Below are positions 43,920 to 54,243 of a stretch of 64,000 bases of DNA, in pieces. Every line of letters begins with the position of its first letter. Positions within the stretch are counted from its first letter, which is position 1. Source of the DNA: Candidatus Nitronauta litoralis (GTDB lineage Bacteria; Nitrospinota; Nitrospinia; Nitrospinales; Nitrospinaceae). Below the pieces are notes generated by a model. The model had not been told where the DNA came from and made no database searches. It saw only the letters and a program-made list of their open reading frames with translations. Location: assembly GCA_015698285.1 (NCBI GenBank), contig CP048685.1:1-64000 (forward strand), given 5' to 3'. The translations under genes and the position numbers were made by a program.

Positions 43920-44240
43920 ATGGAAATCCCAAGTAACGAATTCAGAATAAAAAACAGAGCGGTTCAGGAGACCCGCGATTCCGGTAAAAAACCGGCAGCG
44001 GCCAAAACTGATGCACCGCCTTCAGCGCCCGCAGGCAGTGAGCAAATAGCTCTCTCCTCCCGGGCTGTATTGATTCAAAAAGCCCACGAGGCGGTTAGCA
44101 ACTCTGCTGACATACGGGCTGAAAAGGTCAATGCGATCAAGGAAAAAGTTCAAAATAATGAGTACCATGTTTCCTCTGACGTTTTGGCTGAAGCGGTCTT
44201 GCAGGAGATTATTTCCGAGTCGCAATTCACAGATCTCTAG
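43920..44240 (+). CDS. flgM: FlgM-like anti-sigma-28 factor
   Basis: A 106-residue protein with the FlgM C-terminal signature: IALSSRAVLIQKA, then ADIRAEKVNAIKEKVQNNEYHVSS and a final helix. FlgM binds FliA until the flagellar hook is complete. The N-terminal half is a disordered Pro/Ala-rich tail. It is isolated from other flagellar genes in this window but has a sigma-28-like and a sigma-70-like promoter upstream and its own terminator. Confidence 0.88.
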   Translation: MEIPSNEFRIKNRAVQETRDSGKKPAAAKTDAPPSAPAGSEQIALSSRAVLIQKAHEAVSNSADIRAEKVNAIKEKVQNNEYHVSSDVLAEAVLQEIISESQFTDL

Positions 44241-44260
44241 TCGATTTGACAGATTTCTTA

Positions 44261-44290
44261 AACCAGCCCTAAAAAGGGCTGGTTTTTTTT
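44261..44290 (+). terminator. intrinsic terminator after flgM
   Basis: AACCAGCCCT-AAAA-AGGGCTGGTT is a perfect ten-pair stem with a T-run. It separates flgM from rpmB. Confidence 0.93.
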
Positions 44291-44381
44291 ATTGGCAAAT
44301 AGGCTTAATAGGCTTGTCCCGCCAGCCCCTGTTATGGTAGATTACCTATCTTTATTTACCTGAAAATGATGAGGAAAAGCT

Positions 44382-44591
44382 GTGGCTAAGCGCTGTGAAG
44401 TATGCAATAAGGGTCCCATGTTTGGCAATAATGTCAGCCATGCGAACAATCATACCCGACGTCGTTGGAACCCGAATCTCAAAAAAATGCAGGCGGTTTA
44501 TCGTGGAAAGGTTCAGACGATCAAGGTCTGCACCCGGTGTATCAAAGCAGGAAAGGTCACCAAAGTACCGGTTAAAGCTCCGGTCAATTGA
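44382..44591 (+). CDS. rpmB: 50S ribosomal protein L28
   Basis: A 69-residue protein of the cysteine-containing L28 form: CEVC near the N-terminus and CTRC near the C-terminus, for a structural zinc. The segment [16 protein letters not shown] is the family hallmark. Start is GTG at 44382. Its last bases overlap the 3' end of the convergent relA/spoT gene (44584 on). Confidence 0.96.
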   Translation: MAKRCEVCNKGPMFGNNVSHANNHTRRRWNPNLKKMQAVYRGKVQTIKVCTRCIKAGKVTKVPVKAPVN

Positions 44592-46821
44592 CGGCAGCGC
44601 TTGACTCCTCTGTCGACTCTGTCTCCCCTCCCCTGTCTTTCCAGTTTTCATTATTCCCGGGTTTCTTTTTTCCAAACTCCTGAACCCGGTCAATATGCAA
44701 AACTCCATCGACCTGCTTTAACCGGTCAAACATACCCATAAGATGATTTAAATCACGGATCTCTACTGTGAGATCAAAATAAGCCCGCTTGTAACCACCA
44801 ATTCTCACATTGGCTCGAGTGATATTCACTTCGCACTCAGAAAGCACCTGGCTTATTTTTGCCAACTGCCCCGGTTTTTCAACACTGACGATTGAAACCC
44901 GGGTTGGAAATAGTGTTTTATTGGCAAGATCCCATTCCACTTCAAGCAATCGTTCAGTCTCATTAGCCAGGGACCCCACTCCGGGACATTCTTTATGATG
45001 TACAGAAATACCGCGGCCCCGCGTGATGTAGCCCAGGATCGGATCGCCAGGCAAAGGATTGCAGCACTTCCCCACCCGGATCATTAACTCATCATCGAAA
45101 TCTTTCACTTTGATTGGGCTCGCCCCAATAGACGGTGAGGTTTGTTCTTTTTTCTCTTCCTTTGCGACCAGTTTTAACTGGTCTCTAGGGACCAGTTTCT
45201 CCAGCACGCGGCGAGCGGAAGTTTTCCCGTAACCAACAGACATCAGCAGGTTGTCAAAATTATTGAACCCACAGGAATGAATGGCTTCTTCCAGCATCTT
45301 ACCCTTAAGAATCTCTTCTGGAACAAGACCTGATTTTTTAATCAGGTTTTCCAGCAACTCCATCCCCAATATCCGGCTGCGCTCCCGCTCCCGCTGGTTC
45401 AAAAAGTTGGAAATCTTGTTTCTGGCTTTGGAGGTTTTTACAATAGACAACCAATCCCGGCTGGGAAACTTTTGAGGATCAGTAACAATCTCCACCTGAT
45501 CTCCGTTTTTTAATTTGTAACGAACCGATACCAGCTTGCCGTTTACTTTTGCTGCCATACAATGATGGCCGATGTCTGTGTGAACATGATAAGCGAAATC
45601 AATCGGTGTCGCGCCCCTTGGAACCGCAACAACTTCTCCCTGAGGTGTAAATACAAACACTTCCTGAAAATACAAATCCACTTTGAAAGAAGCGAGAAAA
45701 TCTTTTGCATTTTTGATTTCTTTTTGTTCCTCCATCATCGTCCGTACCCAGTCGAGATGGTCGTCCAGATATTTTACAGAAGATTTTCCATCCTCCTTGT
45801 ATTGCCAGTGCGCTGCGATTCCCTGTTCCGCTACTCTGTGCATCTCCGCTGTCCGTATCTGCACCTCAACTCGCTGCCCGCCAGGCCCACTTACTGTTGT
45901 ATGCAGCGATTGGTACCGGTTGGGTTTAGGCATGGCAATATAATCTTTGAACTTTCCAGGAATTGGACGCCACAATGCGTGTACCACCCCGAGGACGGCA
46001 TAGCACTGTTGCTCTGACTCAATAATGACCCGGAGTCCCACCAGGTCATATAACTCGTCGAATGGCAGGTCTTGTAATACCATTTTCTGGTAAATGCTGA
46101 AAAGATGTTTGGATCTCCCTTTGACGGTGGCATCAATTCCTGCAGCTTTGAGGTCCTCACTCAATAACCGACAACACTCGTCAGCATAATCACGGCGCTC
46201 CTCTTCCGCCTGCTTCACTTTTTTTACGATCTGTTTATAAGCCTCGGGATGCAAATATTTGAAGGACCCGTCTTCGAGTTCCTGTTTCAGCCATCCGATT
46301 CCCAGACGATTGGCCATTGGAGCGTAAATATCAAGAGTCTCCCGGGCGATGCGTTTTTTCTTTTCATCTGAAAGAGATTCCAGAGTTCTCAGGTTGTGGG
46401 CGCGGTCTGAAAGTTTGATGAGCACCACCCGGATATCATGCGCCATGGCGAGAACCATTTTGCGATAATTCTCTGCCTGTTTTTCTTCCTTACTGGCAAA
46501 TGGCATCTGCCCGATCTTGGTCACCCCTTCTACCAGGTGATACACTTCGTCGCCAAATTGACTCTTGATCTCTTCCGGTGTAGTGAGCGTGTCTTCCAGA
46601 GTGTCGTGAAGGAGGCCGGCCGCTATCGTCTTCTCATCCATACGAAGACGGGTCAGATTGTATGCTACCTCAACAGGGTGCGATAAATACGCTTCGCCCG
46701 ATGTCCTGCTTTGGCCACGGTGGGCCTTGGCCGAAAACATATAAGCATTGAAAATTACGCTAACATCGGCTGTCGGATGATAACTTAATACGGCATCGGT
46801 TATTTGCGTAATTTTAGACAT
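44584..46821 (-). CDS. bifunctional (p)ppGpp synthetase/hydrolase (RelA/SpoT)
   Basis: The 745-residue product has an HD hydrolase domain (LLHDTLEDT at about 70-78), the synthetase domain (RYQSLHTTV and the EVQIRT motif, about 230-345), a TGS domain (VFTPQGEVV, near 392) and a C-terminal ACT domain. This is the Rel/Spo long form controlling the stringent response by making and breaking (p)ppGpp. The HD motif is intact, so hydrolysis is expected. It is convergent with rpmB, overlapping it by eight bases. Confidence 0.97.
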   Translation of the reverse strand: MSKITQITDAVLSYHPTADVSVIFNAYMFSAKAHRGQSRTSGEAYLSHPVEVAYNLTRLRMDEKTIAAGLLHDTLEDTLTTPEEIKSQFGDEVYHLVEGVTKIGQMPFASKEEKQAENYRKMVLAMAHDIRVVLIKLSDRAHNLRTLESLSDEKKKRIARETLDIYAPMANRLGIGWLKQELEDGSFKYLHPEAYKQIVKKVKQAEEERRDYADECCRLLSEDLKAAGIDATVKGRSKHLFSIYQKMVLQDLPFDELYDLVGLRVIIESEQQCYAVLGVVHALWRPIPGKFKDYIAMPKPNRYQSLHTTVSGPGGQRVEVQIRTAEMHRVAEQGIAAHWQYKEDGKSSVKYLDDHLDWVRTMMEEQKEIKNAKDFLASFKVDLYFQEVFVFTPQGEVVAVPRGATPIDFAYHVHTDIGHHCMAAKVNGKLVSVRYKLKNGDQVEIVTDPQKFPSRDWLSIVKTSKARNKISNFLNQRERERSRILGMELLENLIKKSGLVPEEILKGKMLEEAIHSCGFNNFDNLLMSVGYGKTSARRVLEKLVPRDQLKLVAKEEKKEQTSPSIGASPIKVKDFDDELMIRVGKCCNPLPGDPILGYITRGRGISVHHKECPGVGSLANETERLLEVEWDLANKTLFPTRVSIVSVEKPGQLAKISQVLSECEVNITRANVRIGGYKRAYFDLTVEIRDLNHLMGMFDRLKQVDGVLHIDRVQEFGKKKPGNNENWKDRGGETESTEESSAAVN

Positions 46822-47060
46822 AAGGTTGCCCGATCAGACTAATTTTTATCCGCAAACAAATTATTCAAGACTAACAAATTTTTTTACCTATTCTTGCTTA
46901 TTATAAGGATACTTTTTAAAACCGCCCAAAGTCAAATTTCTTTTAAAATCAAGCCTCTAACCAAACCTGGCTTAAATGCATTTCAACCTCCAACCTACGT
47001 TTTGGATTTAAACAGTATTCCCTTAAGATAGGCTCTTCAAACCGGATCACGAGCTTTTCA

Positions 47061-49184
47061 ATGGCAGATTCCCAAAAAACTTCTCTTACAGACTCAGTAC
47101 AATTCATTAAAGGTGTTGGACCCAAGCGCGCTGAACTTCTAAAACGTATGGGACTGGAAACTGCCGAAGACTGTCTCCATCTTTTGCCCAGCCGGTATGA
47201 AGACCGCTCACAGGTTCGAATGATTGCTGAATTACGCGCTGGTGAAACGGCCACTGTCACGGGAACAATTTTGGACTCCGGGATACTCCGCCTGGGCCGG
47301 CGAAAACGATTGTTTGAAGTGGTTATTGAAGACGATAGCGGTCTGCTACGGGCTAAATGGTTCAAGTTTCGCGATGCGTACATGGCGGAACGCTTTGCAC
47401 CCGGACTAAAGGTGGTTCTTTCAGGAAAAATGACAGAAAATAAATATCTGGGTACGGGACTGGAAATTGTCCACCCGGATATTGAAATCCTGCAGGATGA
47501 CGAGATTGTAAAACCCGACTCGGGTCAAATCATTCCTATCTACCCCTCAACTGAAGGCCTGAACCAGAAAAACCTTAGGCAAATCATGCAGAATGTGGTC
47601 GATCATTACATTCCACTCATACAAGAATTCATTCCGGAAGAAGTTCTGACACGGAACAAACTGCCAGACCGGCGCTCCGCTTTTCAGGAAACCCATCGCC
47701 CTCCTTCAAATCAGAGCATGCGTAAACTGGAGCAATTTCGTACCCCAGGTCAGCTACGACTTATATTCGAAGAGTTCTTCTTTCTCCAACTCAGCCTGGC
47801 ACTAAAACACTTGAACCATGAAACAAAAGAAAAGGGAGTCGCTTTTAAGACAAGAGGCCCACTGATTCAACGCTTTGTCAAACATCTCCCCTTTGAACTT
47901 ACCGGTGCCCAAAGAAAAGTGTTGGGAAACATCATGGACGATCTTGAACAGGAGCACCCAATGAACCGACTCCTCCATGGAGATGTCGGAAGTGGAAAAA
48001 CCATTGTCGCTCTTATAACCCTGCTCACCGCAATTGATAACGGCTACCAGGGAGCCCTGATGGCCCCGACGGAACTACTGGCTGAGCAACATTTCCAGGG
48101 CCTGAAACCCTTCTGTGAAAAACTGGGGGTGTCAATTGATCTTGCGACAAGTGCCTTGACCAATAAAGAACGGAACAATGTTCTTGGAGACCTGGCTTCA
48201 GGGAAAACACAACTGATCGTAGGCACCCATAGCCTGATTCAAAAAGATGTGCAATTCCGGGAACTGGGATTGGTGGTGATCGATGAACAGCACCGATTCG
48301 GTGTATTGCAAAGAGAAGCTCTCGGTAAAAAAGGTTTTCAACCGCATGTGCTGGTCATGACCGCTACCCCTATCCCGCGTTCACTTGCAATGACACTTTA
48401 TGGAGATATGGATGTTTGCCAACTCGATGAAATGCCTCCAGGCAGACAGCCCATTAAAACCTATAAGTTTTATGAAAACCGGCGCGAAGAGGCTTACCAA
48501 AAAATCGACGCCGAGATTAAAAATGACAGACAAGCCTATATCGTTTGTCCCCTCATAGATGAGTCAGAAAAGGTGGATTTACACACTGCCACAGAAGTCT
48601 TCGAAGATCTAAAAAGAAAGTTCCCTGCATGGAAATCAGGGTTACTGCACGGTCGCATCAAAAATGAAGAGCGGCAGCAGATGATGCAGGAGTTCAAAAA
48701 AGGGAACCTGCAGGTTTTGGTCGCGACCACAGTTATTGAAGTTGGCATTGATGTTCCCAATGCCACAACCATTTTGATAGAGCATGCAGAAAGATTTGGA
48801 CTTGCGCAATTGCATCAATTACGGGGCCGGGTCGGGCGTGGAAAATATTCTTCGCAATGCCTGCTGGTGGCACACCACCCGATCACTCCCGAAGCCAAAA
48901 GAAGACTGGATGCCATGGTCAAATCTCAAAACGGGTTTCTCATTGCGGAAGAAGATCTCGAAATCAGAGGGCCGGGAGATTTTATGGGAACACGACAATC
49001 AGGCCTTCCTCTTTTAAGAGTCGCAAACCTTGTTCGAGACGCAGAGCTCATCACTCCGGCGCGAAAAGAAGCATTTGCTTTGATTGAGCAGGATCCAGAC
49101 CTATCACAAGCAAAACACAAACTTCTTAAGCAGGCACTGCTTCACTACGTAGGCGATCGTGCAGGCCTGGCTTCAATTTTATAA
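47061..49184 (+). CDS. recG: ATP-dependent DNA helicase RecG
   Basis: A 707-residue helicase. The wedge/OB domain is N-terminal (VKGVGPKRAELLKRMG and TVTGTILDSG). The helicase core shows Walker A GDVGSGKT, DEQH, TATPIPR, and the C-terminal RGRVGRG and LEIRGPGDFMGTRQSG motifs. It reverses stalled replication forks and migrates junctions. Length is typical. It lies divergent to relA/spoT. Confidence 0.98.
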   Translation: MADSQKTSLTDSVQFIKGVGPKRAELLKRMGLETAEDCLHLLPSRYEDRSQVRMIAELRAGETATVTGTILDSGILRLGRRKRLFEVVIEDDSGLLRAKWFKFRDAYMAERFAPGLKVVLSGKMTENKYLGTGLEIVHPDIEILQDDEIVKPDSGQIIPIYPSTEGLNQKNLRQIMQNVVDHYIPLIQEFIPEEVLTRNKLPDRRSAFQETHRPPSNQSMRKLEQFRTPGQLRLIFEEFFFLQLSLALKHLNHETKEKGVAFKTRGPLIQRFVKHLPFELTGAQRKVLGNIMDDLEQEHPMNRLLHGDVGSGKTIVALITLLTAIDNGYQGALMAPTELLAEQHFQGLKPFCEKLGVSIDLATSALTNKERNNVLGDLASGKTQLIVGTHSLIQKDVQFRELGLVVIDEQHRFGVLQREALGKKGFQPHVLVMTATPIPRSLAMTLYGDMDVCQLDEMPPGRQPIKTYKFYENRREEAYQKIDAEIKNDRQAYIVCPLIDESEKVDLHTATEVFEDLKRKFPAWKSGLLHGRIKNEERQQMMQEFKKGNLQVLVATTVIEVGIDVPNATTILIEHAERFGLAQLHQLRGRVGRGKYSSQCLLVAHHPITPEAKRRLDAMVKSQNGFLIAEEDLEIRGPGDFMGTRQSGLPLLRVANLVRDAELITPARKEAFALIEQDPDLSQAKHKLLKQALLHYVGDRAGLASIL

Positions 49185-49314
49185 ACAACAATCCATTTCT
49201 CTGATTTAAGCGCTCTTGCAAGATTAAAAAACTTTTAGTGGATTTTAATCACATAACCTTTTTACAATGAAATCAATGGAATAATAATCGATCATTTCAC
49301 AAAAGGTACCAAAC

Positions 49315-50226
49315 ATGAAAAGATTTTGTCTCGCCATCGCTATTCTATTCGGGTTTGCAAATCAAGCTCTGGCTCACCAACCCGAGATGAAAATTGCCCA
49401 TGCGGGATGGAGTCAAAACGAAATTCATTTCGCTCGGTCCTCTATGAATGATCCCTCCCCAATTCCTGTCGAAAGCAAATCCAAATTCATCATCCTGGCA
49501 GATCGTGATGACGACGATGATGACGGGGGACACCATCACAAAGGGAAAGGCAAAAAAAAGCATTGGAAAAAACACCACGATGGCGACGATGACGATGACG
49601 GTTATCGAGGTAAAAAACGAAAGAAAAATAAAAAAAATAAACACAAACATAAAAAGCACTGGAAAAAGGAACACCGTCACTACGACTACCACGACGCAAA
49701 ATGGAAGCCTTACCACAACCGCCGTCTTCCGGCCTGGGCCCGGGACTGCGGTCTCCCTCCGGGACTTGCCAAACAAAACAAGATCCCTCCAGGATGGGAA
49801 AAGAAATGCCGCAAAGGCTACAAATATTATGAACGCGAAGATGAATTCAGGCGGGACGTCGAGATTGAGTACAGCAAGACTCACGGCAGGAGGCCCGGTG
49901 ACTCTGGAAAAATAGACACGAATGCACCGAGCTATCAGGTCATTTACAACATGGATGATTCCGACTGCAAGGTCAAAGCCCTCAAGCAAGCGGGTAGTGT
50001 AGGAGAAGGCGTTGCCAAAGGAGCCGTTTATGGAGGTATTCTAGGAGCGGCTACGGGCGTCCTGATTGAAGCGGTACAGGAGGATGGCAACCAGGAACAC
50101 GGAGCTATTTACGGTGCCACAGGTGGAGCTGCCGGAGGTGCGGTTCTCGGAGGTATCCTTGCCAGCAATGAGTTCAAAGAGCAATACCGAGAATGCATGC
50201 GCAGGCGCGGTCACAAGGTTAGATAA
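49315..50226 (+). CDS. secreted His/Asp/Lys-rich protein with glycine-zipper tail
   Basis: This 303-residue protein has a clear signal peptide (cleavage near ALA-HQ). A low-complexity block (about 63-125) alternates Asp runs, His runs and Lys-rich runs (KKHWKKHH, KNKKNKHKHKK). A conserved-looking LPPGLAK...IPPGW segment follows, then a C-terminal glycine zipper (GAVYGGILGAATGV and GATGGAAGGAVLGG), which often inserts in membranes. Cell-surface or outer-membrane location is likely. Metal or polyanion binding is plausible but unproven. AAAGG ribosome site. Confidence 0.8.
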   Translation: MKRFCLAIAILFGFANQALAHQPEMKIAHAGWSQNEIHFARSSMNDPSPIPVESKSKFIILADRDDDDDDGGHHHKGKGKKKHWKKHHDGDDDDDGYRGKKRKKNKKNKHKHKKHWKKEHRHYDYHDAKWKPYHNRRLPAWARDCGLPPGLAKQNKIPPGWEKKCRKGYKYYEREDEFRRDVEIEYSKTHGRRPGDSGKIDTNAPSYQVIYNMDDSDCKVKALKQAGSVGEGVAKGAVYGGILGAATGVLIEAVQEDGNQEHGAIYGATGGAAGGAVLGGILASNEFKEQYRECMRRRGHKVR

Positions 50227-50352
50227 TTACCCTGACATAGTTGCGCACTTTCGCTGTTGTAGCGTTAAAAAAGTTTTCCCTTTTGTTTTTATCAAACAAA
50301 AAGCTTCATAAATAGTTCACGGAATTTTATTCAACATCTCCCGGACATAAAA

Positions 50353-52536
50353 TTGTCAACAATTCGCCGTGGGTTTACCTGCCTTTTCTTGTCCCTTTTT
50401 TTTCAAGGAGCCCTTCTGTGCCCGCCTCCTGCACTAGCAGGAGGTCTAAAGCGGCCAGTTGAACACAAACTGTCTATTGAACTGAAGCCACACCTCGGAA
50501 CGCTAACCGCAGAAGATGCCCTCACACTTTATCCTGGCAAATGGAACGAACCCTCCTTTGTATTCCTCCTTCATGGGGACTTTAAAGTCGACCCGGTCGA
50601 AATTCCTCATCAGGGAGACTGGAAAATTTCAGCGACAAAAACAAGGGATGGAAGCAAACCCATAAACCGGATTGAAATTTTTAAGCCCACCAACAATAAC
50701 TGGCCCGACTTTATTCAATTTAAATTTCGTTACCGGGGCCCCTACCGGGACCTCCAGGAAACGGGAGAGCAAAATAGTGTAGAAAACGCCCACACTGTTT
50801 TCCTGAGTCAAAACAGTTTGTTCTACCCGGTCATTGAAACCGGAAATGCATCTCCCCTTATTATCTTTGAAATGCAAACCACCACTCCACCAGGCTGGGA
50901 AGTGGTCAGCGAAGGGAAACGTATTTCCCACATTGACAATGGCGGACGTATCTCAACTCTTTGGAAATGCGACGATCCGATGGAGGAAATTCATCTCATC
51001 ACGGACCGTTATCATGAATTCAGGGGTCGATGGGAAGACATTGACCTGCAAGTGTTCCTGCGCAGTAAAGATCCGGAACTAGCCCAACGTTTTATAGAAA
51101 CAGCAAAACTATACATCCCGTTTTACCAAAGGCTGATTGGTTCTTATCCCTTCGTTAAATTCGCAGTTGTTGAAAATTCTGAGCAAACGGGTTACGGCAT
51201 GCCTTCGTTCACATTGCTTGGATCTCAGGTAATCCGTTTTCCTTTCATCCTGCACACCTCTTATCCTCACGAAATCCTTCATAACTGGTGGGGAAATGGA
51301 GCGTTCGTAAAAACAGAAGAGGGAAACTGGTCCGAGGGACTCACTACTTACCTTGCCGACCATCTCATGCAGGATCTCAAGGGGAAAGGTGACCGTTATC
51401 GTTTTCAGGAATTGATGAAATACAAAAACTATGTGTCCAAAAAAAATGATTTTCCCCTAAACGAGTTTATTTCCCGCACAGACATGACAACTCAGGCAAT
51501 CGGTTATGGAAAACTCGTGATGGTTTTTCACATGCTACGCAAACGAATTGGAGAGAAAGTTTTTCTGGATGCCTTGCACGACTTTTATTTTGAACATATT
51601 TTCAAGCGCGCAGGATACCAGAACCTGCAGGAAGCCATGGAGGCGCACTCAAGACAGGATCTTTCGACTTTTTTCCGACAATGGATTTCTTCAAAAGGAG
51701 CTCCCCAAATCACCCTTGGAAAGGTTTCTTCTCAAAAAACAAAAACAGGATTTCAGTTGGACTTTGAAGTCCTCCAGAACCAAAATGGATCTACATTCGA
51801 TCTGGACCTACCCTACATTATTTGGAGTGAAAACAATGCCGCTCCCCTAATCAAGATGGCAACTATCACGCAATCGAATCAAAATTTTTCAATTTCACTT
51901 TCAAGCGCACCACGTGCAATTTTGCTAGATCCCTGGAACGAGGTTTTTAGACAATTGAATGAAGGCGAGGTACCTCCAAGCATCTCTCAATCTTTTGGGG
52001 ACTCCCAAAGCCTAATTGTCATTGAGGAAAATGGAGAGCAAGCTTTACAGGGAGCCTATAAATATATAGCGTCGACTCTCAACGGTAAAAAAGATACTGA
52101 AGCCGATTGGTTGGAACAAGGAGACCATTCCGTCTGGCTGTTGGGCCATCACTTTCAAAAGAACCAACCCCTTTTAAAATGGCTGGAGACAAAGGGCATC
52201 ATTGTCAAACAAGACATTATCAGGATCGACGGTCAACCGTATTCACTTAAGGAACACAGCGTAGCGTTAACCGTTCCCCACCCAAAGTCACCCCGCCATT
52301 CCATTTCCTGGATCCTGCTCCATTCAGCCGAGGCCGCGAAGGGGCTTGCCAGAAAACTGCCCCACTACGGTAAGTACGGTTATCTGGTTTTCAAGGGCGA
52401 TCAACCCACCAATGTCGCCAAAGGAGCCTGGCCGGCAAACCCGAAAGGGCGACTCCATCGTTTTTCAAATGGCCCTCTACCCTTGCCTGAGCAAAAACCG
52501 CTGGTCGATTTTCGCCCCGGTGACCCGCTTGAATAG
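50353..52536 (+). CDS. M1-like metallopeptidase, secreted
   Basis: A 727-residue protein with a signal peptide. The zinc motif is HEILH at about 306-310, followed 17 residues later by the third ligand in GNWSEGLTTYL; classical M1 enzymes have 18, but this spacing belongs to a known bacterial branch (HNWWGN-type). The YGMPSFTLLG motif precedes it. It is an aminopeptidase-like enzyme of the envelope. The only start that fits is TTG at 50353, with a poor ribosome site, so translation may be weak or the start wrong. Confidence 0.85.
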   Translation: MSTIRRGFTCLFLSLFFQGALLCPPPALAGGLKRPVEHKLSIELKPHLGTLTAEDALTLYPGKWNEPSFVFLLHGDFKVDPVEIPHQGDWKISATKTRDGSKPINRIEIFKPTNNNWPDFIQFKFRYRGPYRDLQETGEQNSVENAHTVFLSQNSLFYPVIETGNASPLIIFEMQTTTPPGWEVVSEGKRISHIDNGGRISTLWKCDDPMEEIHLITDRYHEFRGRWEDIDLQVFLRSKDPELAQRFIETAKLYIPFYQRLIGSYPFVKFAVVENSEQTGYGMPSFTLLGSQVIRFPFILHTSYPHEILHNWWGNGAFVKTEEGNWSEGLTTYLADHLMQDLKGKGDRYRFQELMKYKNYVSKKNDFPLNEFISRTDMTTQAIGYGKLVMVFHMLRKRIGEKVFLDALHDFYFEHIFKRAGYQNLQEAMEAHSRQDLSTFFRQWISSKGAPQITLGKVSSQKTKTGFQLDFEVLQNQNGSTFDLDLPYIIWSENNAAPLIKMATITQSNQNFSISLSSAPRAILLDPWNEVFRQLNEGEVPPSISQSFGDSQSLIVIEENGEQALQGAYKYIASTLNGKKDTEADWLEQGDHSVWLLGHHFQKNQPLLKWLETKGIIVKQDIIRIDGQPYSLKEHSVALTVPHPKSPRHSISWILLHSAEAAKGLARKLPHYGKYGYLVFKGDQPTNVAKGAWPANPKGRLHRFSNGPLPLPEQKPLVDFRPGDPLE

Positions 52537-52542
52537 TTCGTT

Positions 52543-54243
52543 TTAAAATCTCATTCGGCTCAAAACCGCCATCACTTCATGCAATCGCGGTAAAGAAACC
52601 AGCCCATTATTCCAGGGTAACAGACAGGACACATTGTTTTCCATTTTGGAAAGAAGTGATTTCACACCAGCGACACTGGATCCTTCATTTTTCTCAAGCC
52701 ATTCCTTTAATGCATGTAAAATCCAACCGCATGCTTCCAGTTGCCCCGTCTCGACCAATTGCTCAATCTCGTGCGTGTCAATCTCGTTTATCCCAAGGAG
52801 CAGGGAATCGCAACCTCGGGACGAAATAAACACTTCTCTCTTTCCTTTGCGAAATTTTAAATTCTCAGGTGAATGCCTGCCAGGTATTAAATCGGGAAAT
52901 GGCATGGGGGTTTCCCTGTTTCGTCCAGTTGGCATAGCTACTGCAATTTTTCTCGCCTCTTCACTGACAAGGTGTGGTTGAAAGTTTTCCATAGCAACAA
53001 CCGTATCAGCCACATCAAAATAATCTCCCGAACCACCCATAACAAGGACAGCACTGATATTGAATCGTTCGTACAATTCCCGTACGCGATCAATGAAGGG
53101 TGTGATCGGCTCCTGTTCTTTGTGAATCAAAGCCTGCATACGGGCATCCCGGATCATAAAATTGGTTGCACAGGTGTCTTCATCCAGAAGCAGCAACTTG
53201 CATCCAGATTGAAGTGACTCCACAATATTTACGGCTTGCGAGGTGGAACCGCTCGCGTTTTGTGTTGAGAAGGTTTCAGTAGATTCAATTCCTGGCAAAT
53301 TATCGAGGAATGGGGAGATATCAACTTTATTCACAAAACGTCCATCTTCAGCACGCACCTTGACAGCCGTAGGGTTAACGGCAACCTGTTCACGTCCGTC
53401 ACCCGGAATATGCGGATACACTGCATTCTGCAGAGCTTTTAATAATGTGCTTTTCCCATGAAACCCGCCGCCTACCAGAAGCATGATGCCCTTTAAAATT
53501 GGCATGCCTCGAATTTCACCTGCATTGGGCAATGTCACCCTGTCTGAAAGTTTTTCCGGTGCGATAAACGATTGGCACTCTTTCAGGGGTAAATCGGAAT
53601 TGCCCGCTGCACGGGCCAGGCAGGAACCATCAGTAACAAACCCGACCCAACCCTTCTCGTTCAACAACCCTTGCAAACAATGAAAATCTTCAAAGGTCTC
53701 CGTATGTAGCTTCAAGGCAGGCATGTCCAGCGTTTCAGCAGCAAGACTCTGTCGCAAAATACCGGCAACATCCTCTTCAAATAAACGCCAGCATTCCAGA
53801 CCCAGTATACGCCTTCCTTCTGCCGGTAAACCGACAAAGAACACCAACTCGATTTGATTTTTAGAAACTGTTACGGCTGACCTTTTAATTATTTTCTGAG
53901 ATGGGAAAAGCGCAGTGATGATCCCACTTTTTCCAGCACCCTTTGGCTTTATTTTCCTTGTCAAAACAGCTTTATGAAATCGACGAAGCAAAAAGTCTTC
54001 TACAGCAATCCTTGACAAAGCCGTATCACACACAGCATCCGGTAATCCACTCAACTTGAAAGGTAAATTTGCTGTCATACGCGAGGGTTCCGCAAAAGCA
54101 TCTCCCTGCACATGCTCAAACTTTAGCTGGATAGGACCAAAAGCCCAATCTGTTCCCTGCAAATCCTTATAAGCTTTGTAACCGCGACCCTCTACTCTTG
54201 TGAGCCGCTGCTTCAGGGTTTCAGGCGCTTCAATATTCATCAT
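52543..54243 (-). CDS. ABC-class ATPase (COG3044/PF09818 type)
   Basis: A 566-residue soluble ATPase of the ABC class without transporter partner. Walker A is GGGFHGKST (about 258-266), preceded by MPILKGIMLLV. Walker B is KLLLLDEDT followed by CATNFMIRD, and an ABC-like signature region lies between (FSTQNASGSTSQA). It fits the COG3044 'predicted ATPase of the ABC class', whose function is not settled. The ATG starts immediately after the stop of the radical SAM gene, so the two are coupled. Confidence 0.9.
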   Translation of the reverse strand: MMNIEAPETLKQRLTRVEGRGYKAYKDLQGTDWAFGPIQLKFEHVQGDAFAEPSRMTANLPFKLSGLPDAVCDTALSRIAVEDFLLRRFHKAVLTRKIKPKGAGKSGIITALFPSQKIIKRSAVTVSKNQIELVFFVGLPAEGRRILGLECWRLFEEDVAGILRQSLAAETLDMPALKLHTETFEDFHCLQGLLNEKGWVGFVTDGSCLARAAGNSDLPLKECQSFIAPEKLSDRVTLPNAGEIRGMPILKGIMLLVGGGFHGKSTLLKALQNAVYPHIPGDGREQVAVNPTAVKVRAEDGRFVNKVDISPFLDNLPGIESTETFSTQNASGSTSQAVNIVESLQSGCKLLLLDEDTCATNFMIRDARMQALIHKEQEPITPFIDRVRELYERFNISAVLVMGGSGDYFDVADTVVAMENFQPHLVSEEARKIAVAMPTGRNRETPMPFPDLIPGRHSPENLKFRKGKREVFISSRGCDSLLLGINEIDTHEIEQLVETGQLEACGWILHALKEWLEKNEGSSVAGVKSLLSKMENNVSCLLPWNNGLVSLPRLHEVMAVLSRMRF

